This document shows positions 8,926 through 17,993 of a stretch of DNA of 64,000 nt, piece after piece; positions within the stretch are counted from its first letter, which is position 1; every line of letters begins with the position of its first letter. The notes beneath the pieces were generated by a model. That model had not been told where the DNA came from. It saw only the letters and a list, made by a program, of their open reading frames with translations, and searched no databases. This DNA is from Samsonia erythrinae (GTDB taxonomy: Bacteria > Pseudomonadota > Gammaproteobacteria > Enterobacterales > Enterobacteriaceae), in assembly GCF_004342665.1 (NCBI RefSeq), contig NZ_SMBY01000001.1:372001-436000 (forward strand), written 5' to 3'. Position numbers and translations under genes: made by a program.

Positions 8926-9963
8926 ATGACGTATTCATTACAGAAGTCGATGGTGGCAAAGGTCGTTGGCATGTCATTAGTGATGGTGTTGGCGGCGTGC
9001 TCCAGCGATCAGCGCTATAAGCGTCAGGTCAGTGGTGATGAATCTTATCTGGAAACACCGGCACCGCATGCGCTGAATACGCCTGCCGGCATGATTTTAC
9101 CGGTACAGAATGGTAATTATGATATTCCTCCTGCAACCTCGAATGGACCTGTTGGCAAAGCGCTGGATATTCGCCCTCCGGTGCAGCCGTTGTCGCTGTT
9201 GAATGGTTCCCGTACCCAGATCGCCGGGAATACGGCAACGCTGCTGTTAGAAAACAGCGCACAGAACAGCCAGCTTTGGCCTCAGATTATCCGCGTCTTG
9301 CAAGATAAATCGTTCGCTATCGCCAGCCGGCAGGATGCCAGCCAAACGCTGACGACTGATTGGATCTCATGGCCGCGTGAAGATGAGGAAGTGCCGTATC
9401 AGGGGCGTTATCAGGTTTCAGTACAACAGCAGGGCTATCAGATCGCCCTGATCGTGAAGCTGCTGGAGCTACAGTTGAACACGACGCCCGTGACCGATAC
9501 CGCTCAAACGCAGCGTTATACCGGGCTGATGCTGAATACGCTCAGCGAAGGGTTGGATACGCAGGCCGCCGCACGCGAGAACGCACTGGCTAACCGCACC
9601 AGCGGTACGTTGGATGTGCAAAGCGGGGCGGATGATACCGGTCTGCCGCTGCTGATTGTGCGTGGTTCGTATGCTGCGGTGTGGGATCGTTTGCCTGCGG
9701 CGTTGGACAAGATCGGCATGAAGGTGAACGATCGCAGCCGTCCGCAGGGATCGATCTCCCTGACGTATAAAGCGCCGGGCAGCGGCACCTGGGAAGACTT
9801 AGGTGCGAAAAATCCTGAACTGCCTAACGGTGATTACAAATTGCAGGTCGGGGATTTAGATAACCGTAGCAGCCTGCAATTTATCGATTCCAAAGGGCAC
9901 ACGCTAACGCAGTCGCAAAATGATGCGCTGGTGGCCGTATTCCAGGCGGCGTTCAGCCAATAA
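8926..9963 (+). CDS. bamC: Outer-membrane protein assembly factor BamC (lipoprotein)
   Basis: BamC is a lipoprotein of the BAM complex that inserts beta-barrel proteins into the outer membrane. Signal peptide and lipobox VLAAC place the lipidated Cys near residue 25. A long unstructured segment binding BamD follows (to about 100), then two helix-grip domains. The 345 residues compare with 344 in E. coli. It shares an operon with dapA; a hairpin terminator follows the stop, so purC is probably expressed from its own promoter. Confidence 0.95.
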   Translation: MTYSLQKSMVAKVVGMSLVMVLAACSSDQRYKRQVSGDESYLETPAPHALNTPAGMILPVQNGNYDIPPATSNGPVGKALDIRPPVQPLSLLNGSRTQIAGNTATLLLENSAQNSQLWPQIIRVLQDKSFAIASRQDASQTLTTDWISWPREDEEVPYQGRYQVSVQQQGYQIALIVKLLELQLNTTPVTDTAQTQRYTGLMLNTLSEGLDTQAAARENALANRTSGTLDVQSGADDTGLPLLIVRGSYAAVWDRLPAALDKIGMKVNDRSRPQGSISLTYKAPGSGTWEDLGAKNPELPNGDYKLQVGDLDNRSSLQFIDSKGHTLTQSQNDALVAVFQAAFSQ

Positions 9964-9975
9964 CGCATAAACCAA

Positions 9976-10000
9976 GGGTCGGATTATCCGGCCCTTCTTC
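9976..10000 (+). terminator. Terminator after bamC
   Basis: GGGTCGGA and TCCGGCCC form an 8-base stem with one G-T pair and a TTA loop, followed by TTCTTC, 13 bases after the bamC stop. Confidence 0.7.
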
Positions 10001-10107
10001 ATTCAATCATTTCTATCCGAATTGACGGACGCCGTTGGCGGCAGTTCGGGAAAGCGTTAAATATACGGGCTGTTTTTTGGGGCCCTCACTGTGTGGAGTA
10101 ATTAAAG

Positions 10108-10821
10108 ATGCAAAAGCTAGCTGAGTTGTATCGTGGAAAGGCGAAAACCGTCTACACCACCGAAGATCCCGATCTCCTGGTGCTTGAATTTCGCAATGAT
10201 ACGTCAGCAGGAGACGGTGCGCGCATTGAACAGTTCGAGCGTAAGGGAATGGTGAATAACAAGTTCAACCATTTCATTATGAGCAAGCTGGAAGAAGCCG
10301 GCATTCCAACGCAAATGGTGAGACTGCTGTCTGACAATGAAGTGCTGGTGAAAAAGCTGGAGATGGTGCCGGTTGAATGTGTCGTGCGTAACCGGGCGGC
10401 TGGGTCGCTGGTTAAACGTCTGGGTATTGAAGAGGGAATTGAGCTGAACCCGCCGCTGTTCGATCTGTTCCTGAAAAACGATGCGATGCATGATCCGATG
10501 GTGAACGAATCGTATTGCAAGACGTTTGGTTGGGTGAGCGAGGCGCATCTGGCACGCATGAAAGAACTGAGCTACAAGGCGAACGAGGTGCTGAGTAAGC
10601 TGTTTGGCGATGCCGGGCTGATTCTGGTTGATTTCAAGCTGGAGTTCGGTCTGTTCAAGGGCGAAGTCGTACTGGGCGATGAATTCTCGCCAGACGGTAG
10701 CCGCCTGTGGGACAAGGAAACGCTGAATAAAATGGATAAAGACCGTTTCCGTCAGAGTCTGGGTGGGTTGATTGAAGCGTATGAAGAAGTTGCGCAGCGT
10801 ATCGGCGTAAAATTAGACTAA
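10108..10821 (+). CDS. purC: Phosphoribosylaminoimidazole-succinocarboxamide synthase (SAICAR synthetase)
   Basis: PurC joins aspartate to CAIR with ATP in purine synthesis. The 237 residues equal the E. coli length. The N-terminal [10 protein letters not shown] is the ATP-loop of the family, [10 protein letters not shown] follows at about 30-40, [13 protein letters not shown] near 90, and LVDFKLEFG near 175-183. A GGAG site lies upstream of the ATG. I looked for a PurR operator in 9995-10107 and saw no good match, unlike purM. Confidence 0.97.
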   Translation: MQKLAELYRGKAKTVYTTEDPDLLVLEFRNDTSAGDGARIEQFERKGMVNNKFNHFIMSKLEEAGIPTQMVRLLSDNEVLVKKLEMVPVECVVRNRAAGSLVKRLGIEEGIELNPPLFDLFLKNDAMHDPMVNESYCKTFGWVSEAHLARMKELSYKANEVLSKLFGDAGLILVDFKLEFGLFKGEVVLGDEFSPDGSRLWDKETLNKMDKDRFRQSLGGLIEAYEEVAQRIGVKLD

Positions 10822-10835
10822 CTGCGCAATCGTTT

Positions 10836-10873
10836 ACGTTCAGGTCGCGGCTTGCTGACGACTTGAACGTTTT
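10836..10873 (+). terminator. Terminator after purC
   Basis: ACGTTCAGGTCG and CGACTTGAACGT form a 12-base stem with one G-T pair around an 11-base loop, followed by TTTT. It starts 15 bases after the purC stop. Confidence 0.75.
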
Positions 10874-11002
10874 CCAGCTATCGCGCGCGAGCTTTTTATC
10901 CCGGTTCTCCCGCCGCATGGCCTGTTGGCCTGCCCCCGACGCTGAATAGTGTTATCATCGCGGTTTTTCAACACTCCTAACCTGATTACTTTCGGCAGAC
11001 AG

Positions 11003-11455
11003 ATGGCTTATTTCGATCCAACATTGTTAATTCTGCTCGTGCTGGCGGGGCTGGGTATCATCAGCCACAACATGACGGTCACGCTGGCGATACTGGTTCT
11101 GCTGGCCGTGCGCATCACGCCGCTGAACAACTACTTCCCGTGGGTGGAAAAATACGGCCTGAGCATCGGCATCGTGATTCTGACGATTGGCGTGATGGCG
11201 CCGATTGCCAGCGGAAAAATTACCGCCAGCGAAGTCATGCACTCCTTCCTGCATTGGAAATCCCTGCTGGCGATCCTTATCGGCGTCGTGGTGTCCTGGC
11301 TTGGCGGACGCGGCGTGTCGCTGATGAGCCATCAACCTTCTGTCGTCGCAGGGCTGCTGGTGGGTACGGTCATGGGCGTGGCGTTATTTCGTGGCGTCCC
11401 CGTTGGGCCGCTGATCGCCGCCGGGCTGCTTTCATTGCTGATTGGCAAAACCTGA
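11003..11455 (+). CDS. yeaL: UPF0756/DUF441 membrane protein YeaL
   Basis: A 150-residue hydrophobic inner-membrane protein with about four predicted spans. It closely matches E. coli YeaL (148 residues): [23 protein letters not shown] is similar, as are [12 protein letters not shown] and the C-terminal [23 protein letters not shown]. Function is unknown. The ATG at 11003 opens [12 protein letters not shown]; longer in-frame starts lack family support, and the Shine-Dalgarno is weak. tmcA follows 20 bases later, so the two may be cotranscribed, a pairing not found in E. coli, where yeaL is elsewhere. Confidence 0.9.
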   Translation: MAYFDPTLLILLVLAGLGIISHNMTVTLAILVLLAVRITPLNNYFPWVEKYGLSIGIVILTIGVMAPIASGKITASEVMHSFLHWKSLLAILIGVVVSWLGGRGVSLMSHQPSVVAGLLVGTVMGVALFRGVPVGPLIAAGLLSLLIGKT

Positions 11456-11475
11456 ATACCACGACAGGTGTAAAG

Positions 11476-13572
11476 ATGTCGCGTGATTTTCTCCACAGCC
11501 TGCGCCAGCAACAGCGTTATGGCGTGCGTCGTTTGCTGGTGCTGAGCGGTGAGGCGGACTGGTGTGAAGAACAGGCGCTGGCGCTCAGCCGTTTGTCGGC
11601 GGGTGATTGGCTGTGGATCAGCGAGCATGCGCCTGATTTCGCGATCTCGCTGCCTGCCGGTCGCGTGCGAACGCTGCTGGGACGCGAGTTTCAGCATGCG
11701 ATTTTTGATGCCCGCAGAGGCGTGGATGTCGAGGCGCTGGCGATGCTGTCTGGCACGCTGCGGGCCGGGAGCTGGCTGATCTTACTGGCCCCGCCGTGGC
11801 AGACATGGCCGACGTTGCCGGATGAAGACAGCCTGCGATGGTGTGAACATCGGCAGCCGATATCGACTCCGCGTTTTATTGAGCATTTTCAGCGCCATCT
11901 GCAGGCAGACGAAGAGGTGGTTATCTGGCGGCAAGGGCGGGAACGGGCGATTCGGCCGCTGGCCGAGAGATCCGACTGGCAGCCCGTTCAGGGTGAGCCT
12001 ACCGCGCGACAGCAGGGCATTCTGGACGAGCTGGATGCGGCGGCGTCTGGCGTATTTGTGATTACCGCACCGCGCGGAAGGGGGAAGTCGACGCTGGCGG
12101 GGATGTTAACGCAGCGTCGCCACGGTGCCTGCTGGATCGTTGCGCCATCCCGTTCTGCGACAGCGGTTCTGCACCAGCACGCGCGTGCCGACGCGCAGTT
12201 TTGGGCGCCGGATGCGCTACTGGCGCACTGCCGTCTGCATGGTGCCCCTGATATCGACTGGCTGCTGGTTGATGAGGCGGCGGCACTCCCGTCCTCCTTG
12301 CTCACCTCGCTGCTGCCGTATTTTCCCCGGGTTCTGCTGACGACGACGGTACAAGGCTATGAAGGTACGGGGCGGGGGTTCTTGTTGAAGTTCTGCGCCG
12401 CGTTGCCGCAGTGTCGCGTCTTTACGCTGGACGATCCTCTGCGCTGGGCGGTTAACGATCCGCTGGAGCGGGTGCTGGATCAGGTGCTGCTGTTTAACGA
12501 CCCCATCGCGCTATCTTCCCCATCGGATCGCGCGGACGATGAACCGACGCCCGCCGACTGGGACATTCGCACTGAATGTGCCGACGACTGGCTGACATAT
12601 CCCGAACGTTTAACCTGGTGTTATGCGCTACTGTGCAGCGCACATTACCGTACCTCTCCGCTGGATTTACGTCGCCTGATGGATGCGCCGGGAATGCATC
12701 TTGCCAGCGTCCGGATCGCGGGGGAGATACGCGGCGTCGTGTGGCTGGTGGAAGAGGGAGGGCTGCCAGCCTCGTTGGCGCACGAAATCTGGGCCGGGCG
12801 TCGGCGCCCGCGCGGTAATCTGGTGGCGCAATCGCTGGCGGCGCATGCCGGGTTGTGGCACGCACCGACGCTGCGCGCTCGCCGTGTGAGTCGTATTGCC
12901 ATCGCATCATCCTGCCGTCGGCTTGGGATCGGTAAGGCGTTGATCGCCCATCAACGGCAAGAAGCGCAGCAGCAGGCGCTGGATTATCTGTCGGTCAGCT
13001 TTGGCTATCAGCCCGATTTGTGGGCATTTTGGCAGTCGTGCGGTTTTCAACTGGTTCGCATCGGTAGTCATCTGGAAGCCAGCAGTGGCTGTTATAGCGC
13101 CATGGCGGTATTGCCGCTGAGTGAAGCAGGGCGCCGTCTGGCGGAGCAGGGAAGCCGGCAACTGGCGCGTGACTGGCCTTGGTTGCAACGCCTGATCCCG
13201 CTGGCGCTTGCGTTGCCGCAGACGGAAGATGCCGGGCTGGATGATGACGACTGGCGCGCGCTGGCGGGATTTGCCTTTGCGCAGCGCCCGATGGAGGCCA
13301 GCTTTGCCGCGCTTTGTCGCTTGCTGGAGCGCCTCCCGTTGCGGCTGCCAGCGTTGCGTCTGCTGGCGGAAAAACCGGATGACATCGAGCGGATAGCCGT
13401 CACGCTGGGACTGGCCGGCAAGAAGGCGCTTGTGAAACGCTGGCGGGAGGAAACCGCCGGCGCGCTGTTCGCTCTTGATGCGCAACGGTGTGAGCGCTGG
13501 CGCGAGTGGGCACTGCCGGCCTCATCGGTGGGCGAGGTGCCGGACGGCGACTCTTCCGTAACGGCGGATTAG
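11476..13572 (+). CDS. tmcA: tRNA(Met) cytidine acetyltransferase TmcA
   Basis: TmcA acetylates the wobble cytidine C34 of elongator tRNA-Met using acetyl-CoA and ATP, preventing misreading of AUA. Domains in order: N-terminal DUF1726 (about 1-150), an RNA-helicase-like ATPase with Walker A APRGRGKST (about 197-205) and Walker B WLLVDEAAALP (about 260), then a GNAT acetyltransferase (RRVSRIAIASSCRRLGIGKAL near 470-490) and a tRNA-binding tail. The 698 residues compare with 671 in E. coli. The frame runs back to 11140 inside yeaL, but MSRDFLHSLRQQQ at 11476 is the family-like start. Its substrate tRNA-Met is encoded twice in this window. Confidence 0.94.
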   Translation: MSRDFLHSLRQQQRYGVRRLLVLSGEADWCEEQALALSRLSAGDWLWISEHAPDFAISLPAGRVRTLLGREFQHAIFDARRGVDVEALAMLSGTLRAGSWLILLAPPWQTWPTLPDEDSLRWCEHRQPISTPRFIEHFQRHLQADEEVVIWRQGRERAIRPLAERSDWQPVQGEPTARQQGILDELDAAASGVFVITAPRGRGKSTLAGMLTQRRHGACWIVAPSRSATAVLHQHARADAQFWAPDALLAHCRLHGAPDIDWLLVDEAAALPSSLLTSLLPYFPRVLLTTTVQGYEGTGRGFLLKFCAALPQCRVFTLDDPLRWAVNDPLERVLDQVLLFNDPIALSSPSDRADDEPTPADWDIRTECADDWLTYPERLTWCYALLCSAHYRTSPLDLRRLMDAPGMHLASVRIAGEIRGVVWLVEEGGLPASLAHEIWAGRRRPRGNLVAQSLAAHAGLWHAPTLRARRVSRIAIASSCRRLGIGKALIAHQRQEAQQQALDYLSVSFGYQPDLWAFWQSCGFQLVRIGSHLEASSGCYSAMAVLPLSEAGRRLAEQGSRQLARDWPWLQRLIPLALALPQTEDAGLDDDDWRALAGFAFAQRPMEASFAALCRLLERLPLRLPALRLLAEKPDDIERIAVTLGLAGKKALVKRWREETAGALFALDAQRCERWREWALPASSVGEVPDGDSSVTAD

Positions 13573-13656
13573 CGCGGAAAACCGGGCGAGATCGTTCCTG
13601 TGAGTGCCAATATCACGGTCAGAGATATCCTATCCGACCGCGATGAAGGATGGCGA

Positions 13657-14835
13657 TCAGACGCGTTCGACGATCATGGCGATACCTTGCCCGCCGCCGA
13701 TGCACAGCGTCGCCAATCCCAGCGTTTTGTTATAGCTGTGCAGCGCATGTATCAGCGTGACGAGAATACGCGCGCCGCTCGCGCCGATAGGGTGGCCTAA
13801 CGCAATCGCGCCGCCGTTGACGTTCACTTTTTCCGGATCGAGCTGGAGATCGCGCTGGACAGCCAGAAACTGCGCAGCGAAGGCTTCGTTAGCTTCAATC
13901 AGGTCGATATCGCCGATCGTGAGCCCGGCTTTGAGCAGCGCCTTCTGCGTTGCCGGAATCGGCCCCAACCCCATGACGTCGCTTGGTACACCGGCTGATG
14001 CCCAGCTACGGATGCGCGCCAGCGGTTTGATACCCTGCTTTTTCGCCTCGGATTCGCTCATAAGCACCAGCGTCGCGGCGGCATCGTTAATGCCGGAAGC
14101 ATTGCCTGCGGTGACGGTGCCGTGTGCGGAAAACGCTGGACGTAACGCCGCCAGCGACGACAGTGTAGTATCTGCCCGCGGGTACTCGTCCCGATCGAAA
14201 ATCCGCGTCTCTTTTTTGCCGCGCAGCGACAGCGGCGTGATTTCCGCGTTGAAACGGCCACTTTCGATGGCGGCGACGGCTTTCTGCTGCGACGCCAGCG
14301 CGACCCGATCCTGCTCTTCACGTGTAAGCTGATAACGTTCGGCGATATTCTCCGCTGTCGTCCCCATATGATAGTCGTTAAAGGCGCACCACAGACCGTC
14401 GTTAATCATGATGTCAACGAGCTTGCCGTTGCCCATCCGATAGCCATGACGCGCTTTTTCCAGCAGATAAGGGGCTGCGCTCATGTTTTCCATCCCACCG
14501 GTGACGCAAACCTGATTATCCCCAGCCAAAATAGACTGCGCGCCCAGTACAACCGCTTTCAGGCCGGAGCCACAGACCTTGCTGACGGTCAAGGACGGGG
14601 TTGAAAAGGCGATACCGGCAGCCTGGCTGGCCTGATGCGCCGGGTTTTGCCCCAGACCCGCTTGCAGCACGTTGCCGAGAATCACCTCGTCAATCGCCAG
14701 CGTTTCCGGCAGCGTCGACAGGCAGTCGCGAATGGTCGCGGACGCCATCTCAATGGCGGAGGTATTGGCCAGACTGCCTGCGAATTTACCAATCGCGGTG
14801 CGTTTGGCGCTAACAATAACTACGGAATTATTCAT
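13657..14835 (-). CDS. atoB: Acetyl-CoA acetyltransferase (thiolase)
   Basis: A 392-residue biosynthetic-type thiolase that cleaves acetoacetyl-CoA, or a close 3-oxoacyl-CoA, to acetyl-CoA (reversible). Catalytic residues are all present: Cys88 in KVCGSGLK, His348 in [10 protein letters not shown] and Cys378 in CIGGGQG. It lies 11 bases downstream of the CoA-transferase B subunit and is the last gene of the operon, so its job should be to split the CoA thioester that the transferase makes. It ends convergently with tmcA across 84 bases without a clear terminator. The symbol is given by family, not proven substrate. Confidence 0.9.
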   Translation of the reverse strand: MNNSVVIVSAKRTAIGKFAGSLANTSAIEMASATIRDCLSTLPETLAIDEVILGNVLQAGLGQNPAHQASQAAGIAFSTPSLTVSKVCGSGLKAVVLGAQSILAGDNQVCVTGGMENMSAAPYLLEKARHGYRMGNGKLVDIMINDGLWCAFNDYHMGTTAENIAERYQLTREEQDRVALASQQKAVAAIESGRFNAEITPLSLRGKKETRIFDRDEYPRADTTLSSLAALRPAFSAHGTVTAGNASGINDAAATLVLMSESEAKKQGIKPLARIRSWASAGVPSDVMGLGPIPATQKALLKAGLTIGDIDLIEANEAFAAQFLAVQRDLQLDPEKVNVNGGAIALGHPIGASGARILVTLIHALHSYNKTLGLATLCIGGGQGIAMIVERV

Positions 14836-14846
14836 GGTGGTCTCAG

Positions 14847-15494
14847 TTAATGAAGGCTAAAGGGTTTTAAGTCGGCGGATACGGTAAAGTTCGCTTCGGT
14901 TTTCTGGCGCAACGCGTCCACGGTGATGTCGGGGCTGATCTCGGTCAGCACCATTTGCCGGTCGATAAACTGGAAGACGGCGAGCTCGGTGACGACCATG
15001 CTGACTTTATTGGCGGCGGTCAGCGGGTAGGTGCACTGGTGCAATAGCTTCGCATCGCCATTTTTGGCGCAGTGTTCAAGCGCGATGATCACTTTCTTCG
15101 CACCGACGACCAGATCCATCGCGCCGCCCATACCGGGTACCATTTTCCCCGGCACCATCCAGTTGGCCAGGTTGCCCTGTTCATCTACCTGCAACCCTCC
15201 AAGCACGCAGACATCAACGTGGCCGCCGCGGATGAGCGCAAAAGAAAAGGCGCTATCGAACATCGACGCGCCGGGCACCATGCCGCACGGCTGGCCGCCT
15301 GCGTTCACCAGGTTGCCGTCGGGTTCGGTAACTGCGCCAAGACCGAGGAAGCCGTTCTCTGACTGGAACGTCACTTCAATGCCCTGCGGTACGTAATTCG
15401 CCACTTTGGTCGGCAGACCAATGCCCAAATTCACCACGTCGCCATTTTTCAGCTCCAGCGCGACGCGGCGGGCAATTAATTCTTTTGCATCCAT
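14847..15494 (-). CDS. atoA: 3-oxoacid CoA-transferase, subunit B
   Basis: A 215-residue family I CoA-transferase beta subunit (AtoA/ScoB type). The catalytic Glu is E46 in [11 protein letters not shown], and [15 protein letters not shown] and [17 protein letters not shown] are typical. It moves CoA from acetyl-CoA or succinyl-CoA to a short 3-oxoacid such as acetoacetate. Start ATG at 15494 overlaps the subunit A stop by one base (TAATG), showing translational coupling for a 1:1 complex. An upstream extension to 15548 only overlaps subunit A. The exact acid is unknown because the rest of the operon is not the E. coli ato operon. Confidence 0.9.
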   Translation of the reverse strand: MDAKELIARRVALELKNGDVVNLGIGLPTKVANYVPQGIEVTFQSENGFLGLGAVTEPDGNLVNAGGQPCGMVPGASMFDSAFSFALIRGGHVDVCVLGGLQVDEQGNLANWMVPGKMVPGMGGAMDLVVGAKKVIIALEHCAKNGDAKLLHQCTYPLTAANKVSMVVTELAVFQFIDRQMVLTEISPDITVDALRQKTEANFTVSADLKPFSLH

Positions 15495-16150
15495 TATTTT
15501 TCTCCCAAATAAAGGTGATCGACTAATGCCGCTGGGGTGACAATACATTCCGGTGCCAGTTGACCGACGGGAATAACCTGTTCACATTGTGCAATTACCT
15601 TTTCTGCGGCCAGCGCAATTAATGGGTTAAAATTACGTGCGGTGAGGTGATAAATAAGGTTTCCACGGGTGTCGGCAATACTGGCCTGTAATATGGCGAG
15701 ATCTGCCTTAATCGGCAGTTCTAATAAATAAGTAATACCGTTAATCGTTATTTTCTGTTTATTCTTTTCGACGACGGTGCCGACGCCGGTTGGCGTCAAA
15801 AAACCGCCCAGACCCGCGCCGCCGCTGCGGATGCGTTCTGCCAGCGTCCCTTGTGGAACCAGCTCTACGTCTAATTCGCCGGCGAGCATGCGACGTCCGG
15901 TTTCCGGATTGGTGCCAATGTGTGAGGTAATCAGTTTTTTTACCTGACCACTGGCAATTAATGGCCCGATTCCGGTATCGACAAAGCCGGTGTCATTTCC
16001 TATCAGGGTTAAATCAGAGACGCCGGATTTAATGATTTCATCTACCAATAATTTCGGTGTTCCGATGCCCATAAAACCACCGAACAGGATTGTCATTCCG
16101 TTATATAAATAAGAACGGAATTGGCTGGCATCAATGATTTTATTTTTCAT
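15494..16150 (-). CDS. atoD: 3-oxoacid CoA-transferase, subunit A
   Basis: A 218-residue alpha subunit of a family I CoA-transferase. The oxyanion-hole motif [10 protein letters not shown] lies near residues 23-32. [12 protein letters not shown] is near 76-87 and [16 protein letters not shown] near 108-124. It forms the heteromer with the overlapping atoA product. A 143-base gap containing an 8-base inverted repeat separates it from the AtuA-like genes upstream, so it may have reduced or separate expression, although all genes share orientation. Confidence 0.9.
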   Translation of the reverse strand: MKNKIIDASQFRSYLYNGMTILFGGFMGIGTPKLLVDEIIKSGVSDLTLIGNDTGFVDTGIGPLIASGQVKKLITSHIGTNPETGRRMLAGELDVELVPQGTLAERIRSGGAGLGGFLTPTGVGTVVEKNKQKITINGITYLLELPIKADLAILQASIADTRGNLIYHLTARNFNPLIALAAEKVIAQCEQVIPVGQLAPECIVTPAALVDHLYLGEK

Positions 16151-16251
16151 TGTACTATTACTCTGAAATATGGCCGCAAGCCGACCCCACAGATAAATAA
16201 ATACCTGTTAATGTCAGAGAGGGTTGCGGCGAGTGTTAATGGCGAGACGGA

Positions 16252-16275
16252 GGGTAGGAGGAAATAGTCCTACCC
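16252..16275. repeat. 8-bp inverted repeat inside the AtuA/CoA-transferase operon
   Basis: GGGTAGGA (16252-16259) and TCCTACCC (16268-16275) flank an 8-base loop, in the gap between the small AtuA-like gene and atoD. A T-rich tail lies on the plus strand, opposite to the operon, so it is not an obvious minus-strand terminator. It could stabilise or divide the operon transcript. Confidence 0.5.
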
Positions 16276-16293
16276 TTTATTTTCATCGCCAGA

Positions 16294-16593
16294 TTAAATA
16301 TCGATATCCAGTATGGCTGAGCTTAACCCTTTACCATGCATATCCAACGCCAGCGAACGCGTAACCCCGCCGCCCAGCGCGCCGTACATGACGAAATTCA
16401 ACGCGCCGATGGCGGGCAGCTCGTAGCGGATGACTTCCCCCGTGACGATATCGGCAAACCAGGCTTTCACCTTTTCAGGGGTTATTTTTTCTTTCAGTAA
16501 TGCATAATCTTCCGCGCGGTAAGCAATCAGCGAAATATTAGAGGTATTTCCTTTGTCGCCGGTACGGGAGTGAGCAATTTCACGCAGTTTCAT
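16294..16593 (-). CDS. AtuA-like ferredoxin-fold small protein
   Basis: A 99-residue protein beginning MKLREIAHSRTGDKGNTSNI, the hallmark of the domain found at the C-terminus of full-length AtuA proteins and as a separate small subunit beside DUF1446 proteins. YGALGGGVTRSLALDMHGK is the other conserved block. Its ATG overlaps the stop of the DUF1446 gene by one base (TAATG), so the pair is probably one complex. Function in the family is not established beyond a link to terpenoid or organic-acid catabolism in some bacteria. Confidence 0.8.
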   Translation of the reverse strand: MKLREIAHSRTGDKGNTSNISLIAYRAEDYALLKEKITPEKVKAWFADIVTGEVIRYELPAIGALNFVMYGALGGGVTRSLALDMHGKGLSSAILDIDI

Positions 16594-17933
16594 TAGTTAA
16601 TCTCCAGATAATCAACGGCAGGGGTGACGCAGACGCGAGGCAGTAGGGTGGAATCCATCGCCAGTATTTCTTTTACCGCTTTGCTGACGCCGCCGCCGCC
16701 TGCCGGACCGTTGGTATAAAGGGTTTCGACTTCGTTACCGACTTTGACTGCCTGCGCTCTGGATGTGCAGCGTGCCGCGACGCGTGCGCGAACTTCATAA
16801 GGTTCATAGCCTTGAGAACGCTGTGCGCCGTGCAGCGCATCAATGCCAATCAGGTCATAGCGTATTTCCTGTGAATCAAACCGGCATAGCGCGAAGCGAC
16901 CTTTGACGATGTCCAGCGCCAGACGGCCACGGGCCACGGCACCGGGGCCGGCGTAAGAAATTTCGCCTTCCCCGATGAACCCATCCTGATAACCGACGGA
17001 TACTTTCAGCGTGTCGGTTTTTGCCCGTCCGATCGCCCCTTGCACGCGCACGCGGTTCTCACCGTCCTGCGTAAACGTGACGTGGCTAAAATCGGCAATG
17101 ACGTCCGGTGTGATGTAACTGTCTGGACGATGAATTTCGTACAGCAGCTGTTCTTTGCAGGTATCGACGCAGACGCAACCGCCGGAACCTTCAACTTTGG
17201 TAATGACCGCGCAGCCATCTTCGGTGATTTCCGCAATCGGGAATCCCAGACGATCGAGGTTGGGAATGTCTTTAAAACCGGGATCGGCATAATAACCGCC
17301 GGTGATTTGGCCTGCGCACTCCAGAAGATGACCAATACAGGTGCCTTTGCCCAGATGTTCCCAGTCATCGGCAGCCCAGTTGAATTCGTACATCATGGCG
17401 GACAGGAACAGGGACGGATCGGATACGCGACCAGCAATGATCACGTCTGCGCCCTGACGCAGCGCTTCAACCAGCGCGTCTGCCCCCAGATAAGCATTGG
17501 CGGAAATGATGTCTTTACCGCAGCGTGATACGGGGTGACCCATCTCATCCAGCTTGGAATCCTGTGCAATCAGCACTGAGTGCACATCATCACCAGTCAC
17601 GACGGCGATTTTCAGCTTGTCTGCACCAATCTCTTTGGCGATTTCCAGCACGCGCTGGCCGGCGGCGACAGGATTCGCCGACCCCATGTTGGTGATAATC
17701 TTGATCCCTTTCTCCAGACAAATCGGCAGTACGGCGTGCATGCGGTCGGCCAGCAGCTCGTTGTAGCCTTTTTCCGGGTTCTGCTGCTTCTGTTTTTGGC
17801 CGATGGCGATAGTGCGTTCCGCCAGACATTCAAAAACCAGATACTGAATGTCGCCTTTTTGAGCCAGTTCTACTGCCGGTTCGATGCGATCGCCAGCATA
17901 GCCGGCGCCAGAACCAATACGAATTGTCTTCAT
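16593..17933 (-). CDS. Acyclic terpene utilization AtuA family (DUF1446) protein
   Basis: A 446-residue cytosolic protein of the DUF1446/AtuA family. IRIGSGAGYAGDRIEPAVEL opens the family domain, followed by FECLAERT near residue 54 and NMGSANP near 100. The C-terminal block TNGPAGGGGVSKAV is near 408-421. AtuA was named from the citronellol/geraniol pathway of Pseudomonas, but DUF1446 proteins also occur with unrelated carboxylate genes and no reaction is settled. Here it lies between a CitMHS transporter and a CoA-transferase, so it may process the imported acid before or after CoA activation. AAAGGTAA precedes the ATG. Confidence 0.82.
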   Translation of the reverse strand: MKTIRIGSGAGYAGDRIEPAVELAQKGDIQYLVFECLAERTIAIGQKQKQQNPEKGYNELLADRMHAVLPICLEKGIKIITNMGSANPVAAGQRVLEIAKEIGADKLKIAVVTGDDVHSVLIAQDSKLDEMGHPVSRCGKDIISANAYLGADALVEALRQGADVIIAGRVSDPSLFLSAMMYEFNWAADDWEHLGKGTCIGHLLECAGQITGGYYADPGFKDIPNLDRLGFPIAEITEDGCAVITKVEGSGGCVCVDTCKEQLLYEIHRPDSYITPDVIADFSHVTFTQDGENRVRVQGAIGRAKTDTLKVSVGYQDGFIGEGEISYAGPGAVARGRLALDIVKGRFALCRFDSQEIRYDLIGIDALHGAQRSQGYEPYEVRARVAARCTSRAQAVKVGNEVETLYTNGPAGGGGVSKAVKEILAMDSTLLPRVCVTPAVDYLEIN

Positions 17934-17993
17934 AAAATTACCTTTATCAATGAAATGTGTCTGTTGGCGTTATCAATGGGAAACGGTGTTTTC

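Noticed and set aside
10022-10107. Possible PurR box upstream of purC
   Set aside because: ACGCCGTTGGCGGC at 10030 is palindrome-like but matches the PurR consensus poorly.
11140-11475. N-terminal 112-codon extension of TmcA
   Set aside because: It lies inside yeaL in another frame; the family start is MSRDFLHS at 11476.
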